Below, piece by piece: positions 16,101-24,941 of a stretch of DNA of 33,673 bases (within the stretch, counting starts at the first letter, position 1; the number at the start of each line of letters is the position of its first letter). The notes below the pieces were generated by a model. The model saw only the letters and a list, made by a program, of their open reading frames with translations. It searched no databases and was not told the DNA's origin. The stretch lies in NCBI GenBank assembly GCA_018268775.1, contig JAFDVV010000043.1, positions 1-33,673 of the forward strand, given 5' to 3'. The position numbers and the translations under genes are program-made. This stretch comes from Acidobacteriota bacterium. Lineage in GTDB: Bacteria; Acidobacteriota; Terriglobia; Terriglobales; Acidobacteriaceae.

Positions 16101-16467
16101 CTCGCTCACCGCAGGCGCCGACCACAAAGACGGCTACTCCGTCACCGAGCAGAGACCCGCCTCTCTCCCCGGCATCTACGCGGAGACCTACACCACCACA
16201 CCGCCACAGCAGGGAATCGCCCCCGATGCCACGGCCTCTTCCTTCGACCCGGCTGGCTCTTCCTTGTTGTCATCCCGCAGCGCAGCGGGGGGATCTGCTT
16301 CACCCCTCGCCATGGAAGACCGCGGCATCTACCACGCAGCCAACGCGCTCAAATCCATGGTCGACATGGGCGACGCCCCAAGCTGCTCCACCTGCGGAGC
16401 CATCATGACCCGCAACGGAAGCTGCTACCGCTGCATGGAGTGCGGAAGCACCAGCGGCTGCAGCTAG
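13144..16467 (+). CDS. nrdJ: Adenosylcobalamin-dependent (class II) ribonucleotide reductase
   Basis: The 1107-residue enzyme reduces ribonucleotides to deoxyribonucleotides, using a thiyl radical made from B12 coenzyme, with or without oxygen. Class II marks are the first redox cysteine region QCSACFINS (C190, C193), the radical-site motif NPCSEYMFLDD (N398, C400, E402), and nucleotide-binding stretches around LFKWGSGTGSNLS and ACPGFYVNREP. A TSCPD-type domain lies at about 860-960 (GLYPNGQPGEIFIRMAKEG). The C-terminal cysteine pairs CSTC (C1081, C1084) and CYRCMEC should carry electrons from thioredoxin. Two linkers, at about residues 787-797 and 1042-1052, are encoded by copies of a REP-like repeat. 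It starts at ATG 13144 with AAGGAG 11 bases upstream. It is the only ribonucleotide reductase in the window, and an NrdR-type site may control it. Confidence 0.96.
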   Translation: MATIPNQTTGAAQYQTNGQTSAATKRAPGLSFSRHFTRPGVSPFDEIVWELRDAVIQDFKGKTIFEQKNVEVPADWSMTATNIVASKYLHGQIGTDERETGVRALITRVAESIRDWGVEGGYFASAQDADTFYAELCHLLLNQKVAFNSPVWFNVGCDRLEPNSDAQNWHWNPHTCAIEFSVTGYRKPQCSACFINSVTDSLDSILTLAKTEGMLFKWGSGTGSNLSNIRGSMETLSGGGTASGPLSFMRGFDAFAGVIKSGGKTRRAAKMVILNVDHPDIIDFIECKQKEEAKAYTLVQAGYDGSGPDSEAYSSIFFQNANNSVRVTDEFMAAVEADTVFSTRTVKNRLPVKEYRARDIMNKIAEATWQCGDPGMQYDTTINRWHTSKNSGRINASNPCSEYMFLDDSACNLASFNLLKFLTPGGQFDVASYRHGIAVVTTAMEIIVDAAGYPTESIAKNSHDYRPLGLGYANLGALLMAFGLPYDSDAGRDFAATVTSILCGDAYWQSSRIAELCPPLGAATPLTQQAHIAGGACPGFYVNREPFLDVIRMHRAEVNRIGASFDSPEPFVAPQLDELIEASRHSWDGALAHGERFGYRNSQVTVLAPTGTIGFMMDCDTTGIEPDLALVKYKKLVGGGMIKIVNNTVPSALFKLGYTNAEVDAIVSYIDATGTIEGAPAVKPEHLAVFDCSFKASKGTRSIHYMGHIKMMSATQPFLSGAISKTVNLPQDATVDDIAEAYIESWRQGLKAVAIYRDNSKGSQPLNVSGADGKALKEKDAVSDNSLSSRSEAEGSAVLAAAEARLNAQAQQIVALESQIKTITEAATKNADSPDAQSPPRAVRHRLPAERASVTHKFGLSGHEGYITVGLYPNGQPGEIFIRMAKEGSTVSGLMDSFATAVSLALQHGVPLRVLCEKFAHTRFEPSGWTGNEQIGYAKSIMDYIFRWLQIRFLSGQQLSLFAGLAPQQAVPVEGSVLAPGNHVISSLTAGADHKDGYSVTEQRPASLPGIYAETYTTTPPQQGIAPDATASSFDPAGSSLLSSRSAAGGSASPLAMEDRGIYHAANALKSMVDMGDAPSCSTCGAIMTRNGSCYRCMECGSTSGCS
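15502..15534 (+). repeat. REP-like 33-bp repeat, copy 1, inside nrdJ
   Basis: A 33-bp unit starting TTGTCATCCCGTAGCGAAGC and ending GGAGGGATCTGCT. It is 30/33 identical to the copy at 16267-16299. Outer arms ATCCC and GGGAT are inverted, giving a short imperfect hairpin of the REP kind. It is read in frame as LSSRSEAEGSA in a linker between the catalytic and TSCPD regions of NrdJ. From memory, near-identical units are common between genes of Acidobacteriaceae. Confidence 0.85.
16267..16299 (+). repeat. REP-like 33-bp repeat, copy 2, inside nrdJ
   Basis: Second copy of the same unit, in the same orientation and reading frame (LSSRSAAGGSA), in the linker before the C-terminal zinc-ribbon-like tail of NrdJ. 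It differs from copy 1 at three positions (T to C, A to C, A to G). All three leave the frame open, and two change an amino acid. Confidence 0.85.
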
Positions 16468-16493
16468 ACTCGAATTTCCAAAACCGGAATCGC

Positions 16494-16913
16494 TGTCGGC
16501 GTTCGGTGGTTGGCGGGCGCGTGGAAGCTACGAAGACCGATGCCAGCGAGGACGAGCTGCCGCTTCATCCTGAGCTGGTCGAAGTCTTGCGGGGGTGGAA
16601 GGAGGCAGAGGCTTCGGTAGAGGGATGGCTTTTCGGCAATATCGGCACCGGGATGCCGTACCACGCGGACACGATGCGGCAACGGCATCTCAACAAGGCC
16701 GCTGCCGACTTGGAGATCGGCCTGCCGAAGATCGGCTGGCACGCCTTCCGGCACACGTATCGGGCGAACCTGTCCGAGTCCGGGCTTCCTCTGGAGGTGC
16801 AGCAGAAGCTGATGCGTCACGCCGACATCGCCATGACAACCAAGTATGGCCGCAGTTCAATGCTCAGTCTCACCGGAGATCCTGCAGATGGAGTTCCGGC
16901 TTACCGAACTTGA
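16494..16913 (+). pseudogene. Tyrosine recombinase C-terminal fragment (left border of island)
   Basis: An open frame after the nrdJ stop encodes about 135 residues of the catalytic domain of a phage-type integrase. It begins in the beta-sheet (VEATKTDASEDELPLHPEL) and has box II HAFRHTYRANL with H and R, then LMRHADIAMTTKYG with the second histidine and the nucleophile tyrosine. The N-terminal roughly 250 residues, including the first catalytic arginine, are absent and no start codon of its own exists; the frame opens inside nrdJ. After KYGRSS the usual C-terminal tail is replaced by unrelated sequence in which the next small gene starts. It is a nonfunctional relic marking one end of the accessory island. 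Confidence 0.82.
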
Positions 16914-17073
16914 GAATCCCATTCGGCAACATGGTATCCAGATTGGGCAGGTGGCTGATCGTAAATCCTCTGTTGAGGAACTGAGAAGAGCATCCCTCGT
17001 TATGCGTGCGCAGAGCTATCGGCGGAAGCTGTTTTCAGAGTTTGATCGGATAAAGCAGGTGTTTCTGCCATGA
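16888..17073 (+). CDS. Small protein of unknown function, coupled to next gene
   Basis: The likely product is 61 residues from the ATG at 16888 (MEFRLTELENPIRQ), with GGAG about 10 bases upstream. The open frame extends further upstream, but that part overlaps the integrase remnant. The protein is charged and mostly helical (VADRKSSVEELRRASLVMRAQS) with no membrane segment or known motif. Its TGA overlaps the ATG of the following gene (ATGA), which argues that it is really translated. It may belong to the same lost mobile element as the gene behind it. I do not recognise it. Confidence 0.5.
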   Translation: MEFRLTELENPIRQHGIQIGQVADRKSSVEELRRASLVMRAQSYRRKLFSEFDRIKQVFLP

Positions 17074-17690
17074 GCTCTTATCCTGTTGTGCCCACCACGC
17101 AAGAAACGGAAGAGAGGGAGCCGACTCTGTTTGACTCCCTCTCTCGGCTTGCTCCGGAAGAGTTGCAATTAGCCTATTATCGCGTTCTCGCGCATACGCG
17201 CACACTCAGCCCGGATGATGAAATGCTGCACATCCTGGAAGCAATGGGCGTCCTCGCTTTGCTCACGCGCCAGACACCCAGAGACATTGCGGACGAACGG
17301 GAACGCATTCAGGAAACATTCGATGCCCAGCAACGGTTTTCCGAAGCAGCACAACAGGAGATGCGCGGCTATCTTCATGGATTGGAATCGCGCCTTTCTG
17401 CACTACCAAGCGAAATTGAGGCGGGGCTTGATCCCCAGCAGATTGCAAAAATGCTCGGAGAAAGTCTGCGCCAGCACTTTCTCAAGTCCGGCGTTCCCGA
17501 CACGGTGAAAGGCTTGCAGGCTACCGCCACTGCATTGATGAGCGCACAGAAAGAGCTTTCCACCGCACTGCATCATGTATCAGATTCGCGTGATGGCGTT
17601 TTCGCTCAAGTGGAGCAGGCCAATAGCCTGCTGACCTATTCTTTGGAGAAACGGGCAAAGCAAACAGCGGACACCAGCCATGAGCGATAG
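17070..17690 (+). CDS. Hypothetical helical protein, 206 residues
   Basis: No family is recognised with confidence. The protein is soluble-looking, acidic in the first half (ETEEREPTLFDSLSRLAPEE) and predicted almost entirely helical. Its heptad-like stretches (residues about 80-120 and 145-195) suggest a coiled coil or dimer. It lacks cysteines, signal peptide and membrane segments. It is translationally coupled to the small gene before it and ends 63 bp before fic. The last codons and stop lie inside a copy of the 11-bp repeat that also flanks the fic start, so its 3' end may be part of a regulatory region. A role as conjugation accessory protein or as a partner of Fic are both guesses from position. 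Confidence 0.65.
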   Translation: MSSYPVVPTTQETEEREPTLFDSLSRLAPEELQLAYYRVLAHTRTLSPDDEMLHILEAMGVLALLTRQTPRDIADERERIQETFDAQQRFSEAAQQEMRGYLHGLESRLSALPSEIEAGLDPQQIAKMLGESLRQHFLKSGVPDTVKGLQATATALMSAQKELSTALHHVSDSRDGVFAQVEQANSLLTYSLEKRAKQTADTSHER

Positions 17691-17755
17691 GTATGGGTTT
17701 TATCAATCACAAATATGGGGTAATATGAGCGATAGAGAGGTTCGCTATCGCTCAT
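17680..17755. promoter_or_regulatory. Three 11-bp repeats around the fic start, two forming a perfect inverted repeat
   Basis: ATGAGCGATAG occurs directly at 17680-17690 and 17725-17735, and inverted as CTATCGCTCAT at 17745-17755. The last two form a perfect 11-bp inverted repeat with a 9-bp spacer. The right arm includes the first two bases of the fic ATG. TAATAT at 17721-17726 could be a -10 overlapping the left arm. No Shine-Dalgarno sequence is visible before fic. The layout looks like an operator, or an mRNA hairpin hiding the start codon; the direct copy 45 bp upstream suggests protein binding. Confidence 0.65.
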
Positions 17756-18866
17756 GACATGGAACTGGCAAAGCCCGGACTGGCCGCATTTCACATGGGA
17801 TCGAACGCAAATTTCCGCTGTGGAAGAGCAGTTCCTTCTGGGCGCAGGCGTTACCATCGGCGCAGTCAAACACCTGGGTGAAGGCGAGCACAACCAACTC
17901 CTTGTGGAGTTGATGAGCGCGGAAGCGGTAACCACGTCCGCCATTGAGGGTGAAGTCCTTAACCGCGCCAGTGTGCAGTCGTCTATCCTGCGCCAGCTTG
18001 GGCTGGCATCTCCCGATAAACGGCGTGTGATGCCAGCGGAACAAGGCATTGCCGAGATGATGGTTGACCTCTATCGTTCGTTTTCGCAGCCTCTTTCCGT
18101 CGGGATGTTGTTTGACTGGCACCGGATGGTGACTGCTGGCAGGAAAGACCTCACCGATATTGGAAGATATCGGACAAGCCGTGAACCAATGCAGATTGTC
18201 TCTGGTCGAATCGGCTCGCCGATTGTGCATTTTGAGGCTCCACCCTCAAGACAAGTACCGACAGAAATGAAGCGGTTAATCTCATGGTTTAACCGTACCG
18301 TGCCGCGCGGCAAAGACCCGTTGCCCGCCGTTACGCGCGCGGGCACAGCTCATTTGTATTTCGAGTCGATCCATCCCTTTGAGGATGGGAATGGGCGCAT
18401 CGGACGTGCTATCGCTGAAAAGGCGATGGCGCAGAGCTTCGGCCAGCCGGTGCTCGTCTCTTTGGCAACAACCATCCTCGCGCATCAGAAGAGCTACTAC
18501 CTGGCTCTTGAGCGAGCCAATCGGCGAAACGAAATTACCGAATGGCTGCTCTGGTTTGCGGAGATTGGGTTGGAAGCGCAACGTCGAAGCATCACGCTGG
18601 TTGAGTTCATTCTTGCCAAAGCGAAGCTGCTGGATCGGCTGCGCGGTCAGATCAATGAACGTCAGCAGAAGGCATTGCTTCGCATGTTCCGCGAAGGCCC
18701 GGAAGGGTTCAAGGGCGGCCTGAGCGCGGGTAATTACAGAACGATCACTGGAGCATCCCCGGCCACTACAACGCGCGACTTGGTTGATCTGGTGGAGAAG
18801 GGCGCGCTCATCCGCACTGGAGAGCGGAAACACGCGCGATATGCATTGAACCTGACAGAACGCTAA
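17754..18866 (+). CDS. Fic-domain protein (probable AMP-transferase) with DUF4172-like N-terminus
   Basis: The 370-residue protein opens with WNWQSPDWPHFTWD, typical of the DUF4172/Fic_N type. TSAIEG (61-66) then fits the inhibitory helix motif (S/T)xxxE(G/N), with E65 as the residue expected to block ATP binding. The Fic core motif HPFEDGNGRIGR begins at H207 and is complete, so catalysis (usually transfer of AMP to a target hydroxyl) should be possible. A winged-helix-like C-terminus (NYRTITGASPATTTRDLVDL) probably binds DNA, as in other Fic proteins of this layout. Because the inhibitor is internal (class II), no separate antitoxin is required. The start codon is overlapped by the inverted repeat described above, hinting at autoregulation through the C-terminal DNA-binding part. 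Target unknown. Confidence 0.92.
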   Translation: MTWNWQSPDWPHFTWDRTQISAVEEQFLLGAGVTIGAVKHLGEGEHNQLLVELMSAEAVTTSAIEGEVLNRASVQSSILRQLGLASPDKRRVMPAEQGIAEMMVDLYRSFSQPLSVGMLFDWHRMVTAGRKDLTDIGRYRTSREPMQIVSGRIGSPIVHFEAPPSRQVPTEMKRLISWFNRTVPRGKDPLPAVTRAGTAHLYFESIHPFEDGNGRIGRAIAEKAMAQSFGQPVLVSLATTILAHQKSYYLALERANRRNEITEWLLWFAEIGLEAQRRSITLVEFILAKAKLLDRLRGQINERQQKALLRMFREGPEGFKGGLSAGNYRTITGASPATTTRDLVDLVEKGALIRTGERKHARYALNLTER

Positions 18867-19162
18867 GGACAACAAAAAGTAAGAACCTCTCTTGTGGAGA
18901 GACCGATCTGTTAAGCTGCATCCGTGGGTAAGAATGCTCCGAGGGCTGCTCAAACAGAAGTCGAACAGCTTCGATCAGACTCGAATGTCATCCGAAGTTG
19001 TCTGAAGTTAGTTCGAAAGTACTCTTTGCTTTTGCGCTTCCTAAGCCGACAGGCTTAGGGATGGTGTCTATCTCTCTGCTGGACGCATGAGCGCGGATTA
19101 CATCGGGAGGCAGGCAATCTGGATGAAAGCAAATATGTCGACTCGCTCAAGTTATCTCTTCC
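18867..19162. other. Non-coding gap between fic and the helicase-nuclease gene
   Basis: About 296 bp where two convergent genes end. The only clear structure is CCTAAGCCGACAGGCTTAGG (19040-19059), a perfect 8-bp stem with a 4-base loop and no T-run on either side. It might be a weak bidirectional terminator, a protein-binding site or an element end. A 44-codon frame from GTG 18925 has no ribosome binding site or family resemblance. Confidence 0.5.
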
Positions 19163-21692
<2,530 letters not shown>

Positions 21693-21700
<8 letters not shown>

Positions 21701-23276
21701 CGTCACCTTCGGCAAGATTCATGGGCCTAACTTGGGACTCGATGTAGGCCTGTTCCGTTTTCGTTATGTCGTACTTCGCGTACAGATCCTCATCAGTCCA
21801 TGTGCGATTCCATGTCTGTTTTGGAACCCAAGCATAGGTGGAATGGGTTGCGTGTTGGGTTATCTTCCTCAGCGACACAAGAAAGCGGAAGAACCGCGTT
21901 GTGTAGTACGACTTGAGACTTGTCGCAGCTTTGCGTGATCCTACATGAAAGAAGAGGAATGATTGGGTGCATACAGATGGCGAGGGAGCAATGAGAGGTT
22001 TTCCCATGATCTGATGGGGAATTCCATCTCCACCGTTGAATGCTTCGGGGACCAATACTTTCCAGGTGTCGATCAGATGTTCGCTCTTGCTTACAGCACC
22101 TCGTGAGATATAACCAACACGGCGATTCATTTTTCGGATGTAATAGAGAGGTAAGTCCCCCGAGTGCTCCTTTTCATGGAAGCCATCAAAGTTCGAGGTC
22201 CATCCGAATTCCTTGTCACGAGCGAGTATTTCGTTGATCGGCGACTCTCCGCGCGCTAGTACTTTGTGCAAGATTGAAACGGCGCGCGCATCGCGTACAA
22301 AAACGTCGTATTCACCCAATTTCCTTAGAACAGGCCCAACAACATCTCCGTTGCGAATCGTCGTCACGTTGCAGTCACCGTCGTGGGCAGCATCCCAGAG
22401 GAAGTAGCAAATACCTGCCTTGACCTCGACACCCGGAAATACATCGTTTGCAGCCGGATAATCTATAAGTTCTCGCACACGCCTGTCACTTAACATCGTT
22501 TGGCGGAACTCGGAAAGGCCTAGACCCGAAGCCATCCACCGCGAAGGGATGACCATAGCCAAGAATCGCGGCTCTAGCGTCTTCGCCTGCTCAACGAAAC
22601 GCTGGTAGATTGGCACATCACGTGTACCTCCGTCGGAACCGAGTTGGTACGGCGGATTGCCGATGATAACGTCAAACTGCATATTGCCTCCAAATAACTC
22701 GGCAATCCGAGCCTGGATGTCGTCGGTGTGGATGAATGCGTAAGCATGGGTTTCAAGTTCCTCGCCACGGTCAAGCGCCTGCTGGCTGGCTCCGCAAAAC
22801 TTGCATTTGCCATTGACCCAGGTATGCTCCGTGCGCTTGAACCAGACGTTGCCCGCGTCGCTGGAAAAGCCTTTGGCAACGGAGTGTGGGCCGTTGGCGT
22901 ACTTGGAACAATAAAGACTTCGGCGGGCCAGCAGGCTGGTGAGATGCGTGATACCGATGCCGAACACCTGCTCGGTCAAAATGTGATCAACACGTTCCTG
23001 GAGGTCCGGAATCTCGACGGCGAGACCCTCGATGAGACGGCTCGTGATCTCCCGCAGGAACACGCCCGACTTTGTAAACGGGTCAAGGAACCGAACCGAG
23101 CTATCCGCCCAGATGTCCGCCCCATTGTTCGCCGCTGCCCAGGCCTCGGCCAGAGTATCGAGCATCTTGTTGGCAAACTCAGGCGGAGTAAATACCTCGT
23201 CGTTGGAAAGATTGGCGATACAGGTCAAAACATCGGGGTTGCGCCCGCGCAGCGAAAAGCTCGCCTGATCGCTCAT
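21693..23276 (-). CDS. N6-adenine DNA methyltransferase (Eco57I-like), catalytic subunit candidate
   Basis: The 527-residue protein has the gamma-class order of motifs: motif X EVFTPPEF (27-34), SAM-binding motif I FLDPFTKSGVF (63-73, an atypical DPFTKSG instead of DPxCGSG) and catalytic motif IV NPPY (207-210). Between I and IV is a small insertion with CKFCG (C158, C161) and C123 that could bind zinc. The C-terminal half (residues 300-527) is probably target recognition. It would methylate adenine N6 in host DNA and protect it from the nuclease encoded behind it. Its ATG overlaps the stop of the preceding methyltransferase-like gene (ATGA) and its own stop overlaps the helicase-nuclease start by 8 bp. 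Confidence 0.88.
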
Positions 23277-23929
23277 ATGGCCTCCTGCAAGCCACTGTCT
23301 AAAGGCGAGTACGCCAGCTCCCGCACGTTCATCGGTGGATAGGCCTTGAGCGGAGTAAAGATTTCATGCTTGCCGAGATGGGCGAAGAGCGTGCCTTCCT
23401 GACTGAAAGCAGACATTTGCGTAAGAACTTCAAGGCGGAAGTCGCGCCGCTGGAACTTGCCCTTGCCGAGATAGCCCCACTCGGCAAAGGTAATGGGCAG
23501 TCCGTCATGCGTGCGCATCGTCAGCGCGTCACCATGCACAAGGTTCTGGGAGAGAACATAGGAGGCGGCACGATAAAGCTCATCCGCTTCGGTCAGATTC
23601 AGGTATTCGGCAAAGACCTCAAGCATGTTCGCGCGGCACTCAGCGATATTGTCCGCCAAAAGCTCGATCCCGTAGGTGCACATCACCGCCAACAGGGCGT
23701 AATGCCGCCGCTCAAAGTCCGATCTCCCAAACTTCACTTCGACGGCAGCCAGCTTGCGCTTCAAAACAGGGACGAGGAAGTTCCCACTTCCGCAGGCAGG
23801 CTCAAGGAAACGAGAGTCGATGCGCTCTGTCTCGCCCTTCACCAGGTCAAGCATCTTTTCGACCAGCCACGGAGGCGTAAACACCTCTCCGTGGTCTGCA
23901 ACGCGTCGCTTCGATTTGATCAAATTCAT
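23273..23929 (-). CDS. N6 methyltransferase-like protein lacking the NPPY motif
   Basis: The likely start is ATG 23929 (MNLIKSKRRVADHGEVFTPP), giving 218 residues. Translation from ATG 24022 would add 31 residues without family resemblance. Motif X (VFTPP at 16-20) and a canonical motif I (FLEPACGSGNF, 41-51) are clear, as is a motif III-like HGDAL. No NPPY/DPPY catalytic motif is present: the region where it is expected reads PITFAEWGYLGKGKFQRRDF. It probably binds SAM or DNA but cannot methylate alone, and may form a complex with the catalytic methyltransferase encoded next, to which it is translationally coupled by a 4-bp overlap. No strong ribosome binding site is seen before the ATG. It is the first gene of the operon. 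Confidence 0.8.
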   Translation of the reverse strand: MNLIKSKRRVADHGEVFTPPWLVEKMLDLVKGETERIDSRFLEPACGSGNFLVPVLKRKLAAVEVKFGRSDFERRHYALLAVMCTYGIELLADNIAECRANMLEVFAEYLNLTEADELYRAASYVLSQNLVHGDALTMRTHDGLPITFAEWGYLGKGKFQRRDFRLEVLTQMSAFSQEGTLFAHLGKHEIFTPLKAYPPMNVRELAYSPLDSGLQEAI

Positions 23930-24114
23930 AGGTGACGATCTTTGAGATCCCTGTTCGGCACACCCATTATAAAGTTGGGTATATTGTTGAGCCGCCAGAA
24001 TATCGCATGTGTGAACACCCATTCGTGCGCGTCAGCGCGGGGAGAGTGTCCGGCGGGTTCTGGGCACATCGACGACAGCTATTTCGTACCCAGATTCCCA
24101 CGTTGCTACGAAAT

Positions 24115-24288
24115 GGAAATGATATTGCCACGCGGGAAAGTCTCGACCGGGAACAACGCATCATCGCAGCCGTAAATCGTGGCATTGAGCATGAGGAAAA
24201 ACTTGGGGGGAATCGACCCCTTGAACTTGGAGCGCATCTACGTCCAGAGCAAAAACAGGCTGTCCAGCAAATCCTCGATTCCAGAGAT
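24115..24288 (+). pseudogene. MobF/TrwC-type relaxase-helicase fragment
   Basis: An open frame encodes about 58 residues, including ATRESLDREQRIIAAVN and HLRPEQKQAVQQILDSRD. This is the segment just before the Walker A of the helicase half of TrwC/TraA-type conjugative relaxases (the family continues with an RGAAGTGKT-like loop). Here the similarity stops exactly after SRD and passes into an integrase fragment. Start, relaxase domain and ATPase core are all missing. It is evidence that a conjugative element once occupied this place. Confidence 0.65.
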
Positions 24289-24636
24289 TGCAGGACAAGG
24301 ATTGGGTCTTTGCCAATCCGGTCACGGAGAAGCCTACCATCAGGAGAGTCTGCAAAAGAGGCAGATCAAACGCGCGGCAAAACTCGCCAAGCTGGGGGAG
24401 GACATTGGTTGGCATAAGTTCCGCCATACCTATCGCTCCTGGCTGGATGAGACGGGCGCTCCGATGAAGGTACAACAGGAACTGATGCGTCACGCTTCGA
24501 TCCAGACGACGATGAATGTCATGGGCGGGCCATGACGGAAACGAAACGCCGCGCAAACAGTCAGGTTGTAGGACTGGTGTTCGGCCCCAAATCGCAGGAA
24601 TCAGCCGTGAACACGGCCACTGCGACCGTTCAGTAA
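24289..24636 (+). pseudogene. Frameshifted tyrosine recombinase C-terminus (right border of island)
   Basis: Three consecutive reading frames together give the end of a phage-type integrase: DWVFANPVT, then IGWHKFRHTYRSWLDETGAP and LMRHASIQTTMNV, then MTETKRRANSQVV to a TAA at 24634-24636. One frameshift lies near 24325-24335. The second is at 24520/24521, where GTC-ATGGGC lacks a T that would restore TMNVYGRAMTE including the catalytic tyrosine. The N-terminal two thirds are missing and replaced by the relaxase fragment. It cannot be active. The gene end lies 75 bp from the CCA end of the initiator tRNA, a classic attachment-site position. Confidence 0.82.
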
Positions 24637-24709
24637 ATAGCAGTTGTTCCTAATGGGGGATAACGGGGACTTGCCGGGAGCGGCCAATCGAGTCTAGGTT
24701 GTTGATTTG

Positions 24710-24788
<79 letters not shown>

Positions 24789-24793
24789 CTTCA

Positions 24794-24822
24794 AATATAT
24801 CGCTAGCAGCCGCTTCGGTCAA
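24794..24822 (-). promoter_or_regulatory. Promoter of the initiator tRNA
   Basis: On the minus strand TTGACC (24822-24817) and TATATT (24799-24794) are separated by exactly 17 bp. The -10 ends 5 bp before the tRNA 5' end. This is a near-consensus sigma70-type promoter placed as expected for a stable RNA gene. Confidence 0.75.
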
Positions 24823-24941
24823 TTCGATGGAATATAACGAACCGGCACTCAATCTTGAGTGACTCCGGCATTGCGATGTGGCGTAACTTTTTAGTGGAGA
24901 ATACGTTTTATGAATTGACGGCCTTGTGCCGTGGAGGACGT

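Noticed and set aside
15502..16299. CRISPR array suggested by the 33-bp repeats in nrdJ
   Set aside because: Only two copies about 730 bp apart, in frame within a gene; no regular spacers and no cas genes.
16846..16887. Upstream ATG for the small gene before the 206-residue gene
   Set aside because: This part lies in another frame of the integrase fragment and lacks a ribosome binding site; the ATG at 16888 with GGAG is better.
17754..18866. Fic as toxin of a classical two-gene toxin-antitoxin pair
   Set aside because: The inhibitory motif TSAIEG is inside the same protein, so a separate VbhA-like antitoxin is not needed, and none with that motif is encoded upstream.
18925..19059. A 44-codon GTG frame between fic and the nuclease gene
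   Set aside because: No ribosome binding site, no recognisable similarity, and its end lies inside the hairpin.
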